A DNA stretch of 64,000 nucleotides from Fictibacillus nanhaiensis (GTDB lineage Bacteria > Bacillota > Bacilli > Bacillales > Fictibacillaceae), in contig JAEACG010000005.1 in NCBI GenBank assembly GCA_016401345.1, positions 186,001 through 250,000 of the forward strand. The letters run 5' to 3'. The notes under the pieces were generated by a model, which worked only from the letters and a program-made list of their open reading frames with translations, was not told the origin of the DNA and ran no database searches. Within the stretch, counting starts at the first letter, position 1, and every line of letters begins with the position of its first letter. Shown piece by piece: positions 26,792 through 34,634 of the stretch. A program made the position numbers and the translations under genes.

Positions 26792-27174
26792 GATTGCTCC
26801 TCCTTTATTCTTTGGTGCATATCCCTGATCATCGTTACTAGTTCATCTTCTTCGACTTGCAGCTGAATGGCTTCTTGCGCTAACTCGGTTACAAGTGAAT
26901 GCAGCTTAGAACTTTTTCTTTTACCGAGGATAATTTTTCTTGCATCCGCCGCAACAAACATTCCTAGTCCCCTTTTCTTATAAAGAACGTTATCGTCCGC
27001 CAATAAGTTTATGCCTTTACCAGCAGTAGCTGGATTCACATTAAACATCTCAGCCAGTTGATATTGCGAATATATTTTTTCATCTGCTGAAATCGATTCG
27101 TTCAAGATCTCGTTCTCGAGCCATTCTGAAATCTGAACATAAATCGGCTTCATACTATCAGCATTTAGCAGCAA
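26788..27174 (-). CDS. GntR-family regulator (YtrA-like)
   Basis: A 128-residue regulator with an N-terminal winged helix (residues 8-75: SQYQLAEMFNVNPATAGKGI, KRGLGMFV) and a short helical tail. This short GntR type is the first gene of ytr-like ABC operons, which it represses. A nearly perfect 28-bp palindrome lies 27-54 bp upstream of the start. The next gene begins inside its stop (ATGA). Confidence 0.9.
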   Translation of the reverse strand: MLLNADSMKPIYVQISEWLENEILNESISADEKIYSQYQLAEMFNVNPATAGKGINLLADDNVLYKKRGLGMFVAADARKIILGKRKSSKLHSLVTELAQEAIQLQVEEDELVTMIRDMHQRIKEEQS

Positions 27175-27200
27175 ATGTACCTCACCTCCAACTTACCACT

Positions 27201-27228
27201 ATAGTGCATTACATATGTAATGTACTAT
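27201..27228 (-). promoter_or_regulatory. operator of the GntR/ABC operon
   Basis: A 28-bp inverted repeat (ATAGTGCATTACAT and its mirror half) has one mismatch. It lies just before the GntR gene. The core TGCATTACAT-ATGTAATGTA fits the long operators of YtrA regulators. Confidence 0.75.
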
Positions 27229-27267
27229 ACATTTCCAATATATGCAATATGTTGTTTATGATGACAT

Positions 27268-27300
27268 AAAAAAGACACTCTCCTGTATAAGGAAACTGTC
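27268..27300 (-). terminator. intrinsic terminator after VWA gene
   Basis: GACA...TCCT pairs with AGGA...TGTC around an internal loop (27274-27300). Six T follow on the minus strand. It lies 13 bp after the VWA stop. Confidence 0.7.
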
Positions 27301-27312
27301 TCTGAGTTAATG

Positions 27313-27897
27313 TTATTTATTTCTTCGCTGTATGATCTCTTCACTCATCATGGAGTATAAATTTTCTATCCCATCATGAGTAGCATCAAAACTAAACGCG
27401 TCTTTTTCTTTAATACCGAGATTTTGCGCATCAGCTATAACATCAATATTTGCACCCATAAAAATAAATTCCCAATTGTATCTCTCTTGCTGATGTTCAA
27501 TAAGCTTCTTTACCTTTTCGTGTGTAAATTCAGAGCTCGCGTTCTCCATTCCATCTGTCGTAATAACAAAAATCACTTTACCTGGTCTATCGTGTTCTTC
27601 AGTGCGTGATAGCCTGTAACCCACATCCAATATGGTTTTGCCTACAGCATCCAAAAGCGCTGTAGTTCCGCGGACATAATAGTCCTTCCTCGTTAACTGG
27701 ACTTGTTCTGCAGGTACACCGCTCCATAGAATTTCATACTGATCATCAAATAAAACGGTCGTAAGAAGTGTTTTTCCCTTCCGCTCAACTTGCCTTTTTA
27801 CGAACGAGTTAAACCCTCCAATAGTGTCCTTCTCCAGCCCTGACATCGAACCACTTCGATCAAGCAAAAATACGATTTCTGTTACGTTTTTGTTCAC
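27313..27897 (-). CDS. VWA-domain protein (TerY-like)
   Basis: A 194-residue von Willebrand A domain protein with an intact MIDAS: LLDRSGSMSG (Asp13, Ser15, Ser17), a Thr in RGTTALLDA and Asp in ITTDGMENA. No signal peptide, so it is cytoplasmic. I use the GTG start (VNKNVTEIV) because GGGAG lies about 10 nt upstream; an ATG nine codons earlier would be almost at the likely transcription start. It is divergent from an HTH gene 97 bp away. VWA proteins of this sort occur in TerY-type stress or conflict systems, but the partner proteins are missing here. Confidence 0.8.
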   Translation of the reverse strand: MNKNVTEIVFLLDRSGSMSGLEKDTIGGFNSFVKRQVERKGKTLLTTVLFDDQYEILWSGVPAEQVQLTRKDYYVRGTTALLDAVGKTILDVGYRLSRTEEHDRPGKVIFVITTDGMENASSEFTHEKVKKLIEHQQERYNWEFIFMGANIDVIADAQNLGIKEKDAFSFDATHDGIENLYSMMSEEIIQRRNK

Positions 27898-27994
27898 CTT
27901 TAACCATCTCCCAACATTTGTCATGCTATAATTATAGCTAGAAAGATCCAGTAAATGGTCGCCTGTGAAGCGACATTTTAGGAGGTGGTCGGAT

Positions 27995-28495
27995 ATGCTT
28001 GATCAAAAACTTTTATTACAATTAGAAACCTACCTGATTGATTATTTCATAATGGAATTAGAAGGTTGTCAGTCTTCTAAAATGATGGAGGAATGTTTAG
28101 AAGAAAACAGTCTCCGTTTTGAGTTAGATGCGTTTATTCATCAAAACAAAAAGCCAACGTTACAGGAAAAACTTTTTCAACTGATTGATGAAAAAGGTGT
28201 GACCGACGCAGATGTTTATAAGAAGGCCGGTTTAGATCGAAAGCACTTTTCTAAGATTCGCTCTAAATCAGATTACCGACCAAAGAAAAATACGATTCTT
28301 GCGCTGGCTCTTGGTTTGGAATTGGACAAAGATGACACAGAAGAGCTTCTGGAAAGTGCAGGATACTCACTATCTTTCAGCGATACAAACGACTTAATCT
28401 TTAAGTTTTTTATTAATAAAAAAATCTATGATATAGATGCTGTCAATGAGTACCTGGTGTATTTCAGCTTAAAGCCAATTGGAAGTACCATATAA
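27995..28495 (+). CDS. helix-turn-helix protein paired with VWA gene
   Basis: A 166-residue protein. The N-terminal half is a helical region of unknown type (LLLQLETYLIDYFIMELEG). The C-terminal half (65-150) has an HTH-like unit with DADVYKKAGLDRKHFSKIR and NTILALALGLELD. AGGAGGTGG lies 6 nt before this ATG, so I reject a GTG start ten codons upstream. Families with this HTH end are found next to VWA or macro-domain genes in Firmicutes; here it probably regulates the divergent VWA gene. Confidence 0.78.
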   Translation: MLDQKLLLQLETYLIDYFIMELEGCQSSKMMEECLEENSLRFELDAFIHQNKKPTLQEKLFQLIDEKGVTDADVYKKAGLDRKHFSKIRSKSDYRPKKNTILALALGLELDKDDTEELLESAGYSLSFSDTNDLIFKFFINKKIYDIDAVNEYLVYFSLKPIGSTI

Positions 28496-28529
28496 AAAGA
28501 CAACTCACTTAAGTGGAAGTTGTCTTTTT
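28494..28529. terminator. bidirectional terminator after HTH gene
   Basis: A 12-bp stem (28494-28505 with 28518-28529) has A/T runs at its base; the loop holds CACTTAAGTG. It lies between converging genes and starts inside the HTH stop codon. Confidence 0.88.
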
Positions 28530-28538
28530 TCATAGCCA

Positions 28539-29651
28539 TTATTCAATTGCACCAGATACATCATAGTTAGATATATCTAGTTCTGTAGATTTTCCTAACG
28601 CAAGCTTCGCAAGTTCAGCTCCTAAGTAAGGTCCACTTGTAAGCCCTGATGCACCAAGGCCGTTCGCGACCAAAATGTTATTAAAATTAGGAAGCGGTCC
28701 GATTACTGGTAAAAAACCTGGCGTGAACGGTCGGAAGCCCACTCTTGTTTCAAGAAGTGATCCTTCTGACAGGCCAGGTGCGACAGGTAAGGCTTTTGAG
28801 AGTATGTCATGAATACCGCCTGCCGTTACCCGGTTATCAAAACCTACCTCATCTTCGTGTGTAGCTCCTACGACTACTCGATCATCAAAAGTGAGAATGT
28901 ACTGATTTGTCGGCGGCATCACCACTGGCCAATCGTCTGTATCTGTTTTTTGCAACTCCAAGTGGATGATCTGTGCTTTTTGTGGAGTTACTTTAAAGTT
29001 GATTCCAAGTGGCTTTAAAATTTCATTCGACCATGCTCCTGCTGTTATGATGATTTGATCAGCGAAGATTTTTTGTCCATTAAGAGAAACACCCGAAACT
29101 ACTTTTCCTTCATAAAGTAGAGCAGCATGACCATGAAGAAGCTTCGCACCGTTTTTCTTAGCTCCATTCAACAGAGCGTCACGCATCGCTCTTCCGTTTA
29201 CACGAGCACCGCCACTTACAAAGACCGAACCGAATTCGTCGGATAAGGGTGGAAAGCGTTTCTTCGTTTCTTCAGGAGAAAGAATCGTGATCTCACCAAT
29301 TTCCGGAGCATCTTCTCTACGTTTCAAAGCCCGTTCTGCCATTTTCTCAAGTTTTTCAGGATCTGCATGTAAGCTGAGTGTACCTACACGTTTGTAACCC
29401 GTATCGGTTTCACCGTCTTCTTCAAGCATCTTGATGAGTTCAGGATAATACCGAGCTCCGCCCTTTGCTAACTGATACCAAGCTTTGTTACGGCGCTGAG
29501 ATAGCCACGGACACACAATGCCTGCTGCTGCATCTGTCGCTTGTCCCCTATCTTTTCTATCGATTATTAGAACCTCTGCATCAGATTTACTAAGATGATA
29601 AGCGGTAGACGCTCCCAAAATTCCGGATCCGATAACAATTATTTTTTTCAT
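28539..29651 (-). CDS. FAD-dependent oxidoreductase (DadA/glycine oxidase type)
   Basis: A 370-residue DAO-family flavoprotein. The FAD-binding GSGILGASTAYHLSK (residues 8-22) and the acidic end of the second strand (LIIDRKD) are intact. Conserved blocks VVVGATHEDEVGFDNR and LVANGLGASGLTSGPYLG appear later. It should oxidise a D-amino or N-substituted amino acid in the cytoplasm. Substrate cannot be fixed. It is a single gene convergent with the HTH gene. Confidence 0.87.
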   Translation of the reverse strand: MKKIIVIGSGILGASTAYHLSKSDAEVLIIDRKDRGQATDAAAGIVCPWLSQRRNKAWYQLAKGGARYYPELIKMLEEDGETDTGYKRVGTLSLHADPEKLEKMAERALKRREDAPEIGEITILSPEETKKRFPPLSDEFGSVFVSGGARVNGRAMRDALLNGAKKNGAKLLHGHAALLYEGKVVSGVSLNGQKIFADQIIITAGAWSNEILKPLGINFKVTPQKAQIIHLELQKTDTDDWPVVMPPTNQYILTFDDRVVVGATHEDEVGFDNRVTAGGIHDILSKALPVAPGLSEGSLLETRVGFRPFTPGFLPVIGPLPNFNNILVANGLGASGLTSGPYLGAELAKLALGKSTELDISNYDVSGAIE

Positions 29652-29715
29652 ATTCCAACATCCCTACTATCCCGTTATATATGTATCTAACTATAGTATT
29701 TTCTTAAACAAAACT

Positions 29716-29742
29716 CAAAAAACCCTGACTTTTCATCAGGGT
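29716..29742 (-). terminator. intrinsic terminator after SDR gene
   Basis: A 7-bp stem (29722-29728 with 29736-29742) is followed by a T-run on the minus strand, 21 bp after the SDR stop. Confidence 0.8.
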
Positions 29743-29762
29743 CTCCTCAGATGTTGATTACT

Positions 29763-30548
29763 TTATATTTTCATTTCCCAACGTTCTTTCTCCGTTTTCT
29801 TTAACTGTTCTTCTACTTCCTGTGGGTGAACAGTTCGGAAATGGTGTTGCTCAGCCGGGATGATCCCAATCATTTTCTTCATCATGTCCTCTGGATCATA
29901 TTGATTCTTCAGCTTCTCTTCTTGCTTCTTCATATCTTCTCTTCTTGTAAAATTCTTTTCGGGGTCATACCATTTGTATTTTTCTTCTGCACTTCGATCA
30001 TTGAAGCCTGTTGCATAAGCACCTGGATTGATGGTTGCCACTTTTACACCGAACTCTTGAAGCTCAGCCTGCATCGTTTGAGCAATTCCTTCAATCGCAT
30101 GCTTTGTTGCCGTATACGGGCCAACATATGGTGTCGCTGATATACCTGCCATAGAACTTAAAAAGATAATTTTCCCGCTACGCTTCTCGACAAATTTTTT
30201 CGCTGCTAGCTGAACGGATTCCAGCGTAGCAAATACGTTAACTTCAAATAGTGCACGAACGCGGTCCATCGGAACTTCGGCTAATGGGCCTCCCTCATTG
30301 ATCGCTGCATTTGCTACAAATATATCAAAGTCATATTTCTCTATTTGTTTTAAATCTCGTTCATTTGTAATATCAAGTTTGAACACCTCAATATCAAGAC
30401 CTAGATCCTTAGATTCTTCTAAAAGGGCTGTTTTTTGTGATGTCGTTTCAGTTGTGGCGATGATTGCGTGCCCTTTTTTAGCGAGTCCGATTGCGGCACC
30501 TTTTCCTAATCCACTTCCTGCACCTGTTATAAATATAGTTTTACTCAT
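29763..30548 (-). CDS. SDR-family oxidoreductase
   Basis: A 261-residue short-chain dehydrogenase. The NAD(P) motif TGAGSGLGKG (residues 8-17), the NAA-type strand FVANAAINEG, the catalytic Ser in LSSMAGISA and YTATK are all present. The C terminus (KTEKERWEMKI) is charged. Substrate unknown; cytoplasmic. GGAGG precedes the ATG. Confidence 0.88.
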   Translation of the reverse strand: MSKTIFITGAGSGLGKGAAIGLAKKGHAIIATTETTSQKTALLEESKDLGLDIEVFKLDITNERDLKQIEKYDFDIFVANAAINEGGPLAEVPMDRVRALFEVNVFATLESVQLAAKKFVEKRSGKIIFLSSMAGISATPYVGPYTATKHAIEGIAQTMQAELQEFGVKVATINPGAYATGFNDRSAEEKYKWYDPEKNFTRREDMKKQEEKLKNQYDPEDMMKKMIGIIPAEQHHFRTVHPQEVEEQLKKTEKERWEMKI

Positions 30549-30631
30549 TCAATCTGCCTCCCAGTCTTATGTCTACTCTATCTCTTCCCACACCTGTTGA
30601 AAGTAAACTTTGTTGTGTTCACAAACAAACA

Positions 30632-30660
30632 AAAAAAGCAGGATCAGCTCCTGCTTTTTT
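30632..30660. terminator. strong terminator, OYE gene
   Basis: A perfect 12-bp stem (30632-30643 with 30649-30660) with A and T runs on both sides. It lies 8 bp after the OYE stop and can act on both strands. Confidence 0.9.
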
Positions 30661-30668
30661 ATCAATTA

Positions 30669-31790
30669 TTAAACTCCCGGAAACCATCCTGGTGCGTTCA
30701 AGACTGCGTTCCACAACGGATCTGGTACTACAAGTTCATCTTGCTTTGATTTATCAAGTTTCGTTACGATTTCAGACTCTTTGCCTTGTTCGATCTTTTG
30801 TACCCAGTCTGGATCAATGATCAGTTCACGCCCTAAAGCAATGAATGGCACTCCTGTTTCTAAAGCTTTGATCGCATCATCTGCTGTATAGATTGATCCT
30901 ACTCCCATAACAGGTACACGATCGCCTACTCTTTCGTTAATAATCTCAATGCGTGAACGTGTATCTTCAACTCCTCGTCTAGGTTCAGACCAGAAATCCA
31001 TTACCGAAACGTGAAGATAATCTAATTTCTTTGCACTAAGAGCATCAACAAGCGCTAACGTATCAGCCATCGTAATTCCTGGTGTTTCAGGTTCTTCTGG
31101 TGAGAAGCGGTAGCCTACGATGAATGAGTCATCTGCATATTCAGCGACTACTTTTTTCACTGAATCTACAACCGCTAAAGGAAACGCCATACGTTTCTCT
31201 AACGAGCCGCCCCATTGGTCTTCACGGCGATTAGCGTGTGGCGAAAAGAACTGCTGAATCAGATAGCCGTTCGCACCGTGGATCTCAACACCGTCATAAC
31301 CCGCTTCAATCGCTCGTCGAGTGGTTTCACCAAAATCACGAATGATAGAAGATACTTCTTCTGAAGTCAGTTCGCGTGGCACAGGTTTTCCTTCAGCTGA
31401 AGGAATATTGCTCGCACTTACAACATCTCCGTTCGGAACAAGCTCAGGCGGTACTTCACGACCACCATGAAAGATTTGTAGAATCGCTTTTGATCCTTTT
31501 GCTTTTATGGAAGAAGCTAAACGACGAAGACTCGGAATCATTTCATCCGTATCTCCAGCGAACTCTCCCGGAAATCCTTTACCGTTAGCCGTAACATTCG
31601 TACAAGCTGTAATCACCATTCCAACACCTTCAGAACGGCGCTCGTAGTAGCGAATTTCTTCATCTGTTACAGTTCCGTCTTCATTTGAAGAAAAGTTTGT
31701 CATCGGTGCCATGACAACACGGTTCTTAAGTTCAACTCCATTTTTAAAACGATAAGATTCAAACAATGGTGCATATTTTTTATTCATCAT
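30669..31790 (-). CDS. NADH:flavin oxidoreductase (OYE family, YqiG-like)
   Basis: A 373-residue FMN-binding barrel of the old yellow enzyme family, closely similar to B. subtilis YqiG along its whole length. KNRVVMAPMTN and the EGVGMVITACTNVT strand lie at the FMN site; DGVEIHGANGYLIQQFFSP and RFSPEEPETPG are family blocks. It reduces activated double bonds using NAD(P)H. A GAGGTGG site precedes the first ATG; a second ATG follows directly. Confidence 0.92.
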   Translation of the reverse strand: MMNKKYAPLFESYRFKNGVELKNRVVMAPMTNFSSNEDGTVTDEEIRYYERRSEGVGMVITACTNVTANGKGFPGEFAGDTDEMIPSLRRLASSIKAKGSKAILQIFHGGREVPPELVPNGDVVSASNIPSAEGKPVPRELTSEEVSSIIRDFGETTRRAIEAGYDGVEIHGANGYLIQQFFSPHANRREDQWGGSLEKRMAFPLAVVDSVKKVVAEYADDSFIVGYRFSPEEPETPGITMADTLALVDALSAKKLDYLHVSVMDFWSEPRRGVEDTRSRIEIINERVGDRVPVMGVGSIYTADDAIKALETGVPFIALGRELIIDPDWVQKIEQGKESEIVTKLDKSKQDELVVPDPLWNAVLNAPGWFPGV

Positions 31791-32188
31791 GTTTGTCTTC
31801 CACCTCTTATTTTTATTGGGCTCTTCAAGTCGTTTTTGCTTTTATCTTTTTTCTTCCATGAAAGTTGATTGAAGTGCAAGATGCGAGACTCCTGGGGGAT
31901 CAGAGGGACAGGTGAGACTCTTAACAGCGCAGAGCGCTAAGAGGCTCACCGCACTCCCCCCGGAAAGCGAGCATTCTGGAACGGAAATCAACCACATACA
32001 TTACTAACTATGAAATAGCCCGAATTATAACTTTCTTTTTTAAAGTAACTATTATAATAATACCCTCAGTTCCCAAATGCAAAAAATACGCTTGTGGTTT
32101 TAAGAATAATTTAAAAAGGGAACAGTATAATTCTAAGAAATATAGACAATTGCTTACACGATTCCCACTACAACCCAGGAGGTAAATC
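31791..32188. other. intergenic stretch holding a structured repeat
   Basis: No gene is supported. The repeat at 31863-31993 fills one third. A frame on the minus strand (32008-32220) overlaps the tspO start and has no ribosome site. The rest is AT-rich and should hold the tspO promoter. Confidence 0.6.
31863..31993. repeat. structured dispersed intergenic repeat
   Basis: About 131 bp bounded by GTTGATT (31864) and AATCAAC (to 31992). The middle forms a long GC-rich hairpin (31911-31950, GGTGAG...CTCACC with further pairing of CTCTTA and TAAGAG), and outer parts GGGGGA and TCCCCC can pair. The wording GCGAGACTCC and AAAGCGAGCAT is that of a repeat I know from several Bacillus-group genomes. 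Its function is not established. Confidence 0.8.
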
Positions 32189-32647
32189 ATGAAAAAATCC
32201 AGTATAGTCGTCTTTGTCATTATCTTTGCCCTGTTCTATGTTTCCAGTTTTCTATTTCCGGTCGATCGCGAGTGGTATGATGCATTGAACAAGCCATCAT
32301 GGACTCCGTCAGGACAGACAATCGGTATTATATGGGCCGTTTTGTTCTTTTTAATCGCTCTATCCGCAACTCTTATCTACAATCAATATGGTTTTAAACC
32401 CATTGGCTTTTGGATTCTATTTGCGATCAACTATGTATTCAATCAAGCTTTCGGTTATTTTCAGTTTACACAAAAAGATTTATTCGCAGCGAGCATCGAC
32501 GCACTATTGATTGCGGTGACGACTTTACTTTTAGTCATATATGCCGGTCGATTAAGGAAAGTTTCAGGATGGCTCCTCCTCCCTTATCTTCTCTGGAGTT
32601 CGTTTGCTACCTACTTATCATGGACCATCTATAGCATGAACGCATAA
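32189..32647 (+). CDS. tspO: TspO/MBR family protein
   Basis: A 152-residue five-helix membrane protein. The loop WYDALNKPSWTPSGQTIGI and the segment NYVFNQAFGYFQFTQKD (with a less common F for the usual WS/P pattern) match TspO/MBR. It binds tetrapyrroles and is implicated in porphyrin transport or breakdown and stress response. CAGGAGG lies 8 nt before the ATG. Single-gene unit closed by a strong terminator. Confidence 0.9.
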   Translation: MKKSSIVVFVIIFALFYVSSFLFPVDREWYDALNKPSWTPSGQTIGIIWAVLFFLIALSATLIYNQYGFKPIGFWILFAINYVFNQAFGYFQFTQKDLFAASIDALLIAVTTLLLVIYAGRLRKVSGWLLLPYLLWSSFATYLSWTIYSMNA

Positions 32648-32653
32648 GCAAAT

Positions 32654-32693
32654 AGAGATCTAGCCTTTTAAAAAGAAAAGGCTAGATCTCTTT
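32654..32693. terminator. bidirectional terminator, tspO / VCBS gene
   Basis: A perfect 16-bp stem (32654-32669 with 32676-32691). T-rich on the plus side and weaker on the minus side, between converging genes. Confidence 0.85.
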
Positions 32694-32694
32694 A

Positions 32695-33408
32695 TTACGT
32701 TCCAGAAATCGCTACGTATTGATTCTGAAGAACAAATTGATTATTCTCCCATCCAAGCGTGTTCACCACATACCCTAGAGCGTCTGCGTTATATAACCCT
32801 GCGATCTTTTGATAAGCCGAAAGTTCGTAAATTCCATTGGAATCAAAATCGATCGGATATAGACCACTTAATGGATTCACAAAGCCGGTAATTGGCTTCT
32901 TCAACTTTCCGTTCACATCATATATTTCATTTAAATACTCTTTGTCTCGTTTTGATAGATCAATGATATACGTTTTCTTATTACGTTTACTAACAACTCG
33001 AACTTTGTAGTTATTCTCATAGATCACATCATATTCATAAGCAGCATTGTAAGCGTTGAAATTAAACATCTCTTGCGGTGTGTTCCCTACAAACGAATAC
33101 ACATAATGATACATGAATCCTCCGCTGCCACCAGAATTGATGCTGACCAACACGTCTGAAACACCGTTACCTGTAAAATCTCCTAAAAACAAAGTGGGGT
33201 TGTATCCAGCATTGTCAGAAAGAGATACTCTTGTCTGAGCACCTGTTCTTCCGTTTTTTACAAAAAGCGTAATGTTCTCAATGAATGGGCTGTCCTGACT
33301 CTTCGTACCTGTTAGATATACATCGTCTGGTACACGATCTCCAGTCACATCTCCCTTAGCGAACGCAACAACACTCGGAGTTACTCTATAATTGTAATGG
33401 TTATACAT
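32695..33408 (-). CDS. VCBS/FG-GAP repeat protein
   Basis: A 237-residue protein without signal peptide or membrane helix. FG-GAP-like calcium-loop repeats are visible as AKGDVTGDRVPDDVYLTG, LGDFTGNGVSDVLVSI and PIDFDSNGIYELSAY. It would fold as part of a beta propeller. Such proteins occur in Bacillus with unknown function; surface, spore or cell-wall location cannot be read here. GGAGC precedes the start; TAC-rich N terminus MYNHYNYRV. Confidence 0.75.
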   Translation of the reverse strand: MYNHYNYRVTPSVVAFAKGDVTGDRVPDDVYLTGTKSQDSPFIENITLFVKNGRTGAQTRVSLSDNAGYNPTLFLGDFTGNGVSDVLVSINSGGSGGFMYHYVYSFVGNTPQEMFNFNAYNAAYEYDVIYENNYKVRVVSKRNKKTYIIDLSKRDKEYLNEIYDVNGKLKKPITGFVNPLSGLYPIDFDSNGIYELSAYQKIAGLYNADALGYVVNTLGWENNQFVLQNQYVAISGT

Positions 33409-33519
33409 AACATGCTCCTTAGATATCGTTTACTAACATGTTATGGGCACCTGGCGAGAATGACACAATCTTTATTCAACAAAAAAGCCCCGCGCCATAT
33501 GAAAATCACGGAGACTGAT

Positions 33520-34611
33520 TTATTGCTGATTCTCATAAACATCACTTTTAGAATGGAATCCATCACGAAAAATCGTTACTTCAAGATTCCCCTTATCAAC
33601 CGCAATCGGTGATAATAAAACAGAAGGAACCTCCATTTTACCGTTGTTTATCTTTCGTTCTACTTTTATCGTTTCTCCTTTTGCCATCTTCACTGCCAAT
33701 TCTGCAGCTTTCTCTGATAAAGCCTGAATCGGTTTATATACCGTCATCACTTGAGTTCCACGCACGATCCGCCGCACGCCAGCAAGTTCGGCATCTTGTC
33801 CAGCTACCGGAATCTTCCCTGCGAGCCCTTGTGCTCCAAGCGCTTGTATGACACCACCCGCAGTAGCATCGTTTGCTGCAATTACCGCATGAATCTCATT
33901 GTTGTTAGCTTTCAAAGCTGACTCCATATTTTTAAAAGCATTAGCAGGCGTCCAGTCTTTGGACCATTGATCGTACACGACCGTGATAACCCCTTTATCA
34001 ATCAAAGGCTGCAGAACTCGGAAAACCCCTTTTTTAAACAGATGAGCATTGTTATCCGTTTCAGCTCCTCCTATATACACGTACTTTCCATTCGGAACGA
34101 GCTTTGTTATCGCTCGAGCTTGAAGCTCGCCTACCTTTTCGTTGTCAAAAGATACGTACATATCAAGGTCTGCATTTTTGACTAGGCGGTCGTATGCCAT
34201 CACCTTAATCCCTGCTGAATGTGCTTTTTTTACGATCGCCGCCATAGCTTCAGCGTTATGAGGAACAACGACAAGAAGGTCAACCTCATTTTGGATGAGT
34301 GTTTCAGCCTGTGCAATCTGCAAAGAATCATCACCGTTGGCTGCAAGAATCTCTACTTCAGCCCCAAGATTCTCTACGGCTTTTTTAAAGAGTTCTTTGT
34401 CTTTGAGCCACCGTTCTTCCAATAACGTATCCATGGAAAAACCGATTCTAATCTTTTCCTCTTCCGTTGTCTCGCTGCCCACTTTTTCATTTTTAGAAGA
34501 AATCGCTTTTCCAAGTGTCTCATTACTCGTACTGTCTTTGTCGCATCCGGAAGCACATATCATGGCTATGAATAACAGGACGAGGCATACACAATTTATA
34601 ATGTTTCTCAT
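33520..34611 (-). CDS. sugar-binding lipoprotein (XylF/ChvE type), sensor-linked copy
   Basis: A 363-residue periplasmic-binding lipoprotein; the signal ends ICASGC with the lipidated Cys23. I start at MRNIIN because AAAGGAG lies 8 nt upstream. The blocks IRIGFSMDTLLEERW, NEVDLLVVVPHNAE and VMAYDRLVKNADLD are shared with the importer-encoded binding protein near 42 kb. It is the last gene of the sensor-kinase-regulator operon, 23 bp after the regulator. It may feed the importer or buffer the ligand for the sensor. Confidence 0.88.
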   Translation of the reverse strand: MRNIINCVCLVLLFIAMICASGCDKDSTSNETLGKAISSKNEKVGSETTEEEKIRIGFSMDTLLEERWLKDKELFKKAVENLGAEVEILAANGDDSLQIAQAETLIQNEVDLLVVVPHNAEAMAAIVKKAHSAGIKVMAYDRLVKNADLDMYVSFDNEKVGELQARAITKLVPNGKYVYIGGAETDNNAHLFKKGVFRVLQPLIDKGVITVVYDQWSKDWTPANAFKNMESALKANNNEIHAVIAANDATAGGVIQALGAQGLAGKIPVAGQDAELAGVRRIVRGTQVMTVYKPIQALSEKAAELAVKMAKGETIKVERKINNGKMEVPSVLLSPIAVDKGNLEVTIFRDGFHSKSDVYENQQ

Positions 34612-34634
34612 GAATGATACTCCTTTACGTACCT

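Noticed and set aside
27930-27945. PerR box in the VWA/HTH promoter
   Set aside because: GCTATAATTATAGC is palindromic but does not fit the TTATAATNATTATAA spacing.
32008-32220. 70-codon minus-strand frame upstream of tspO
   Set aside because: It runs into the tspO coding region and has no ribosome site.
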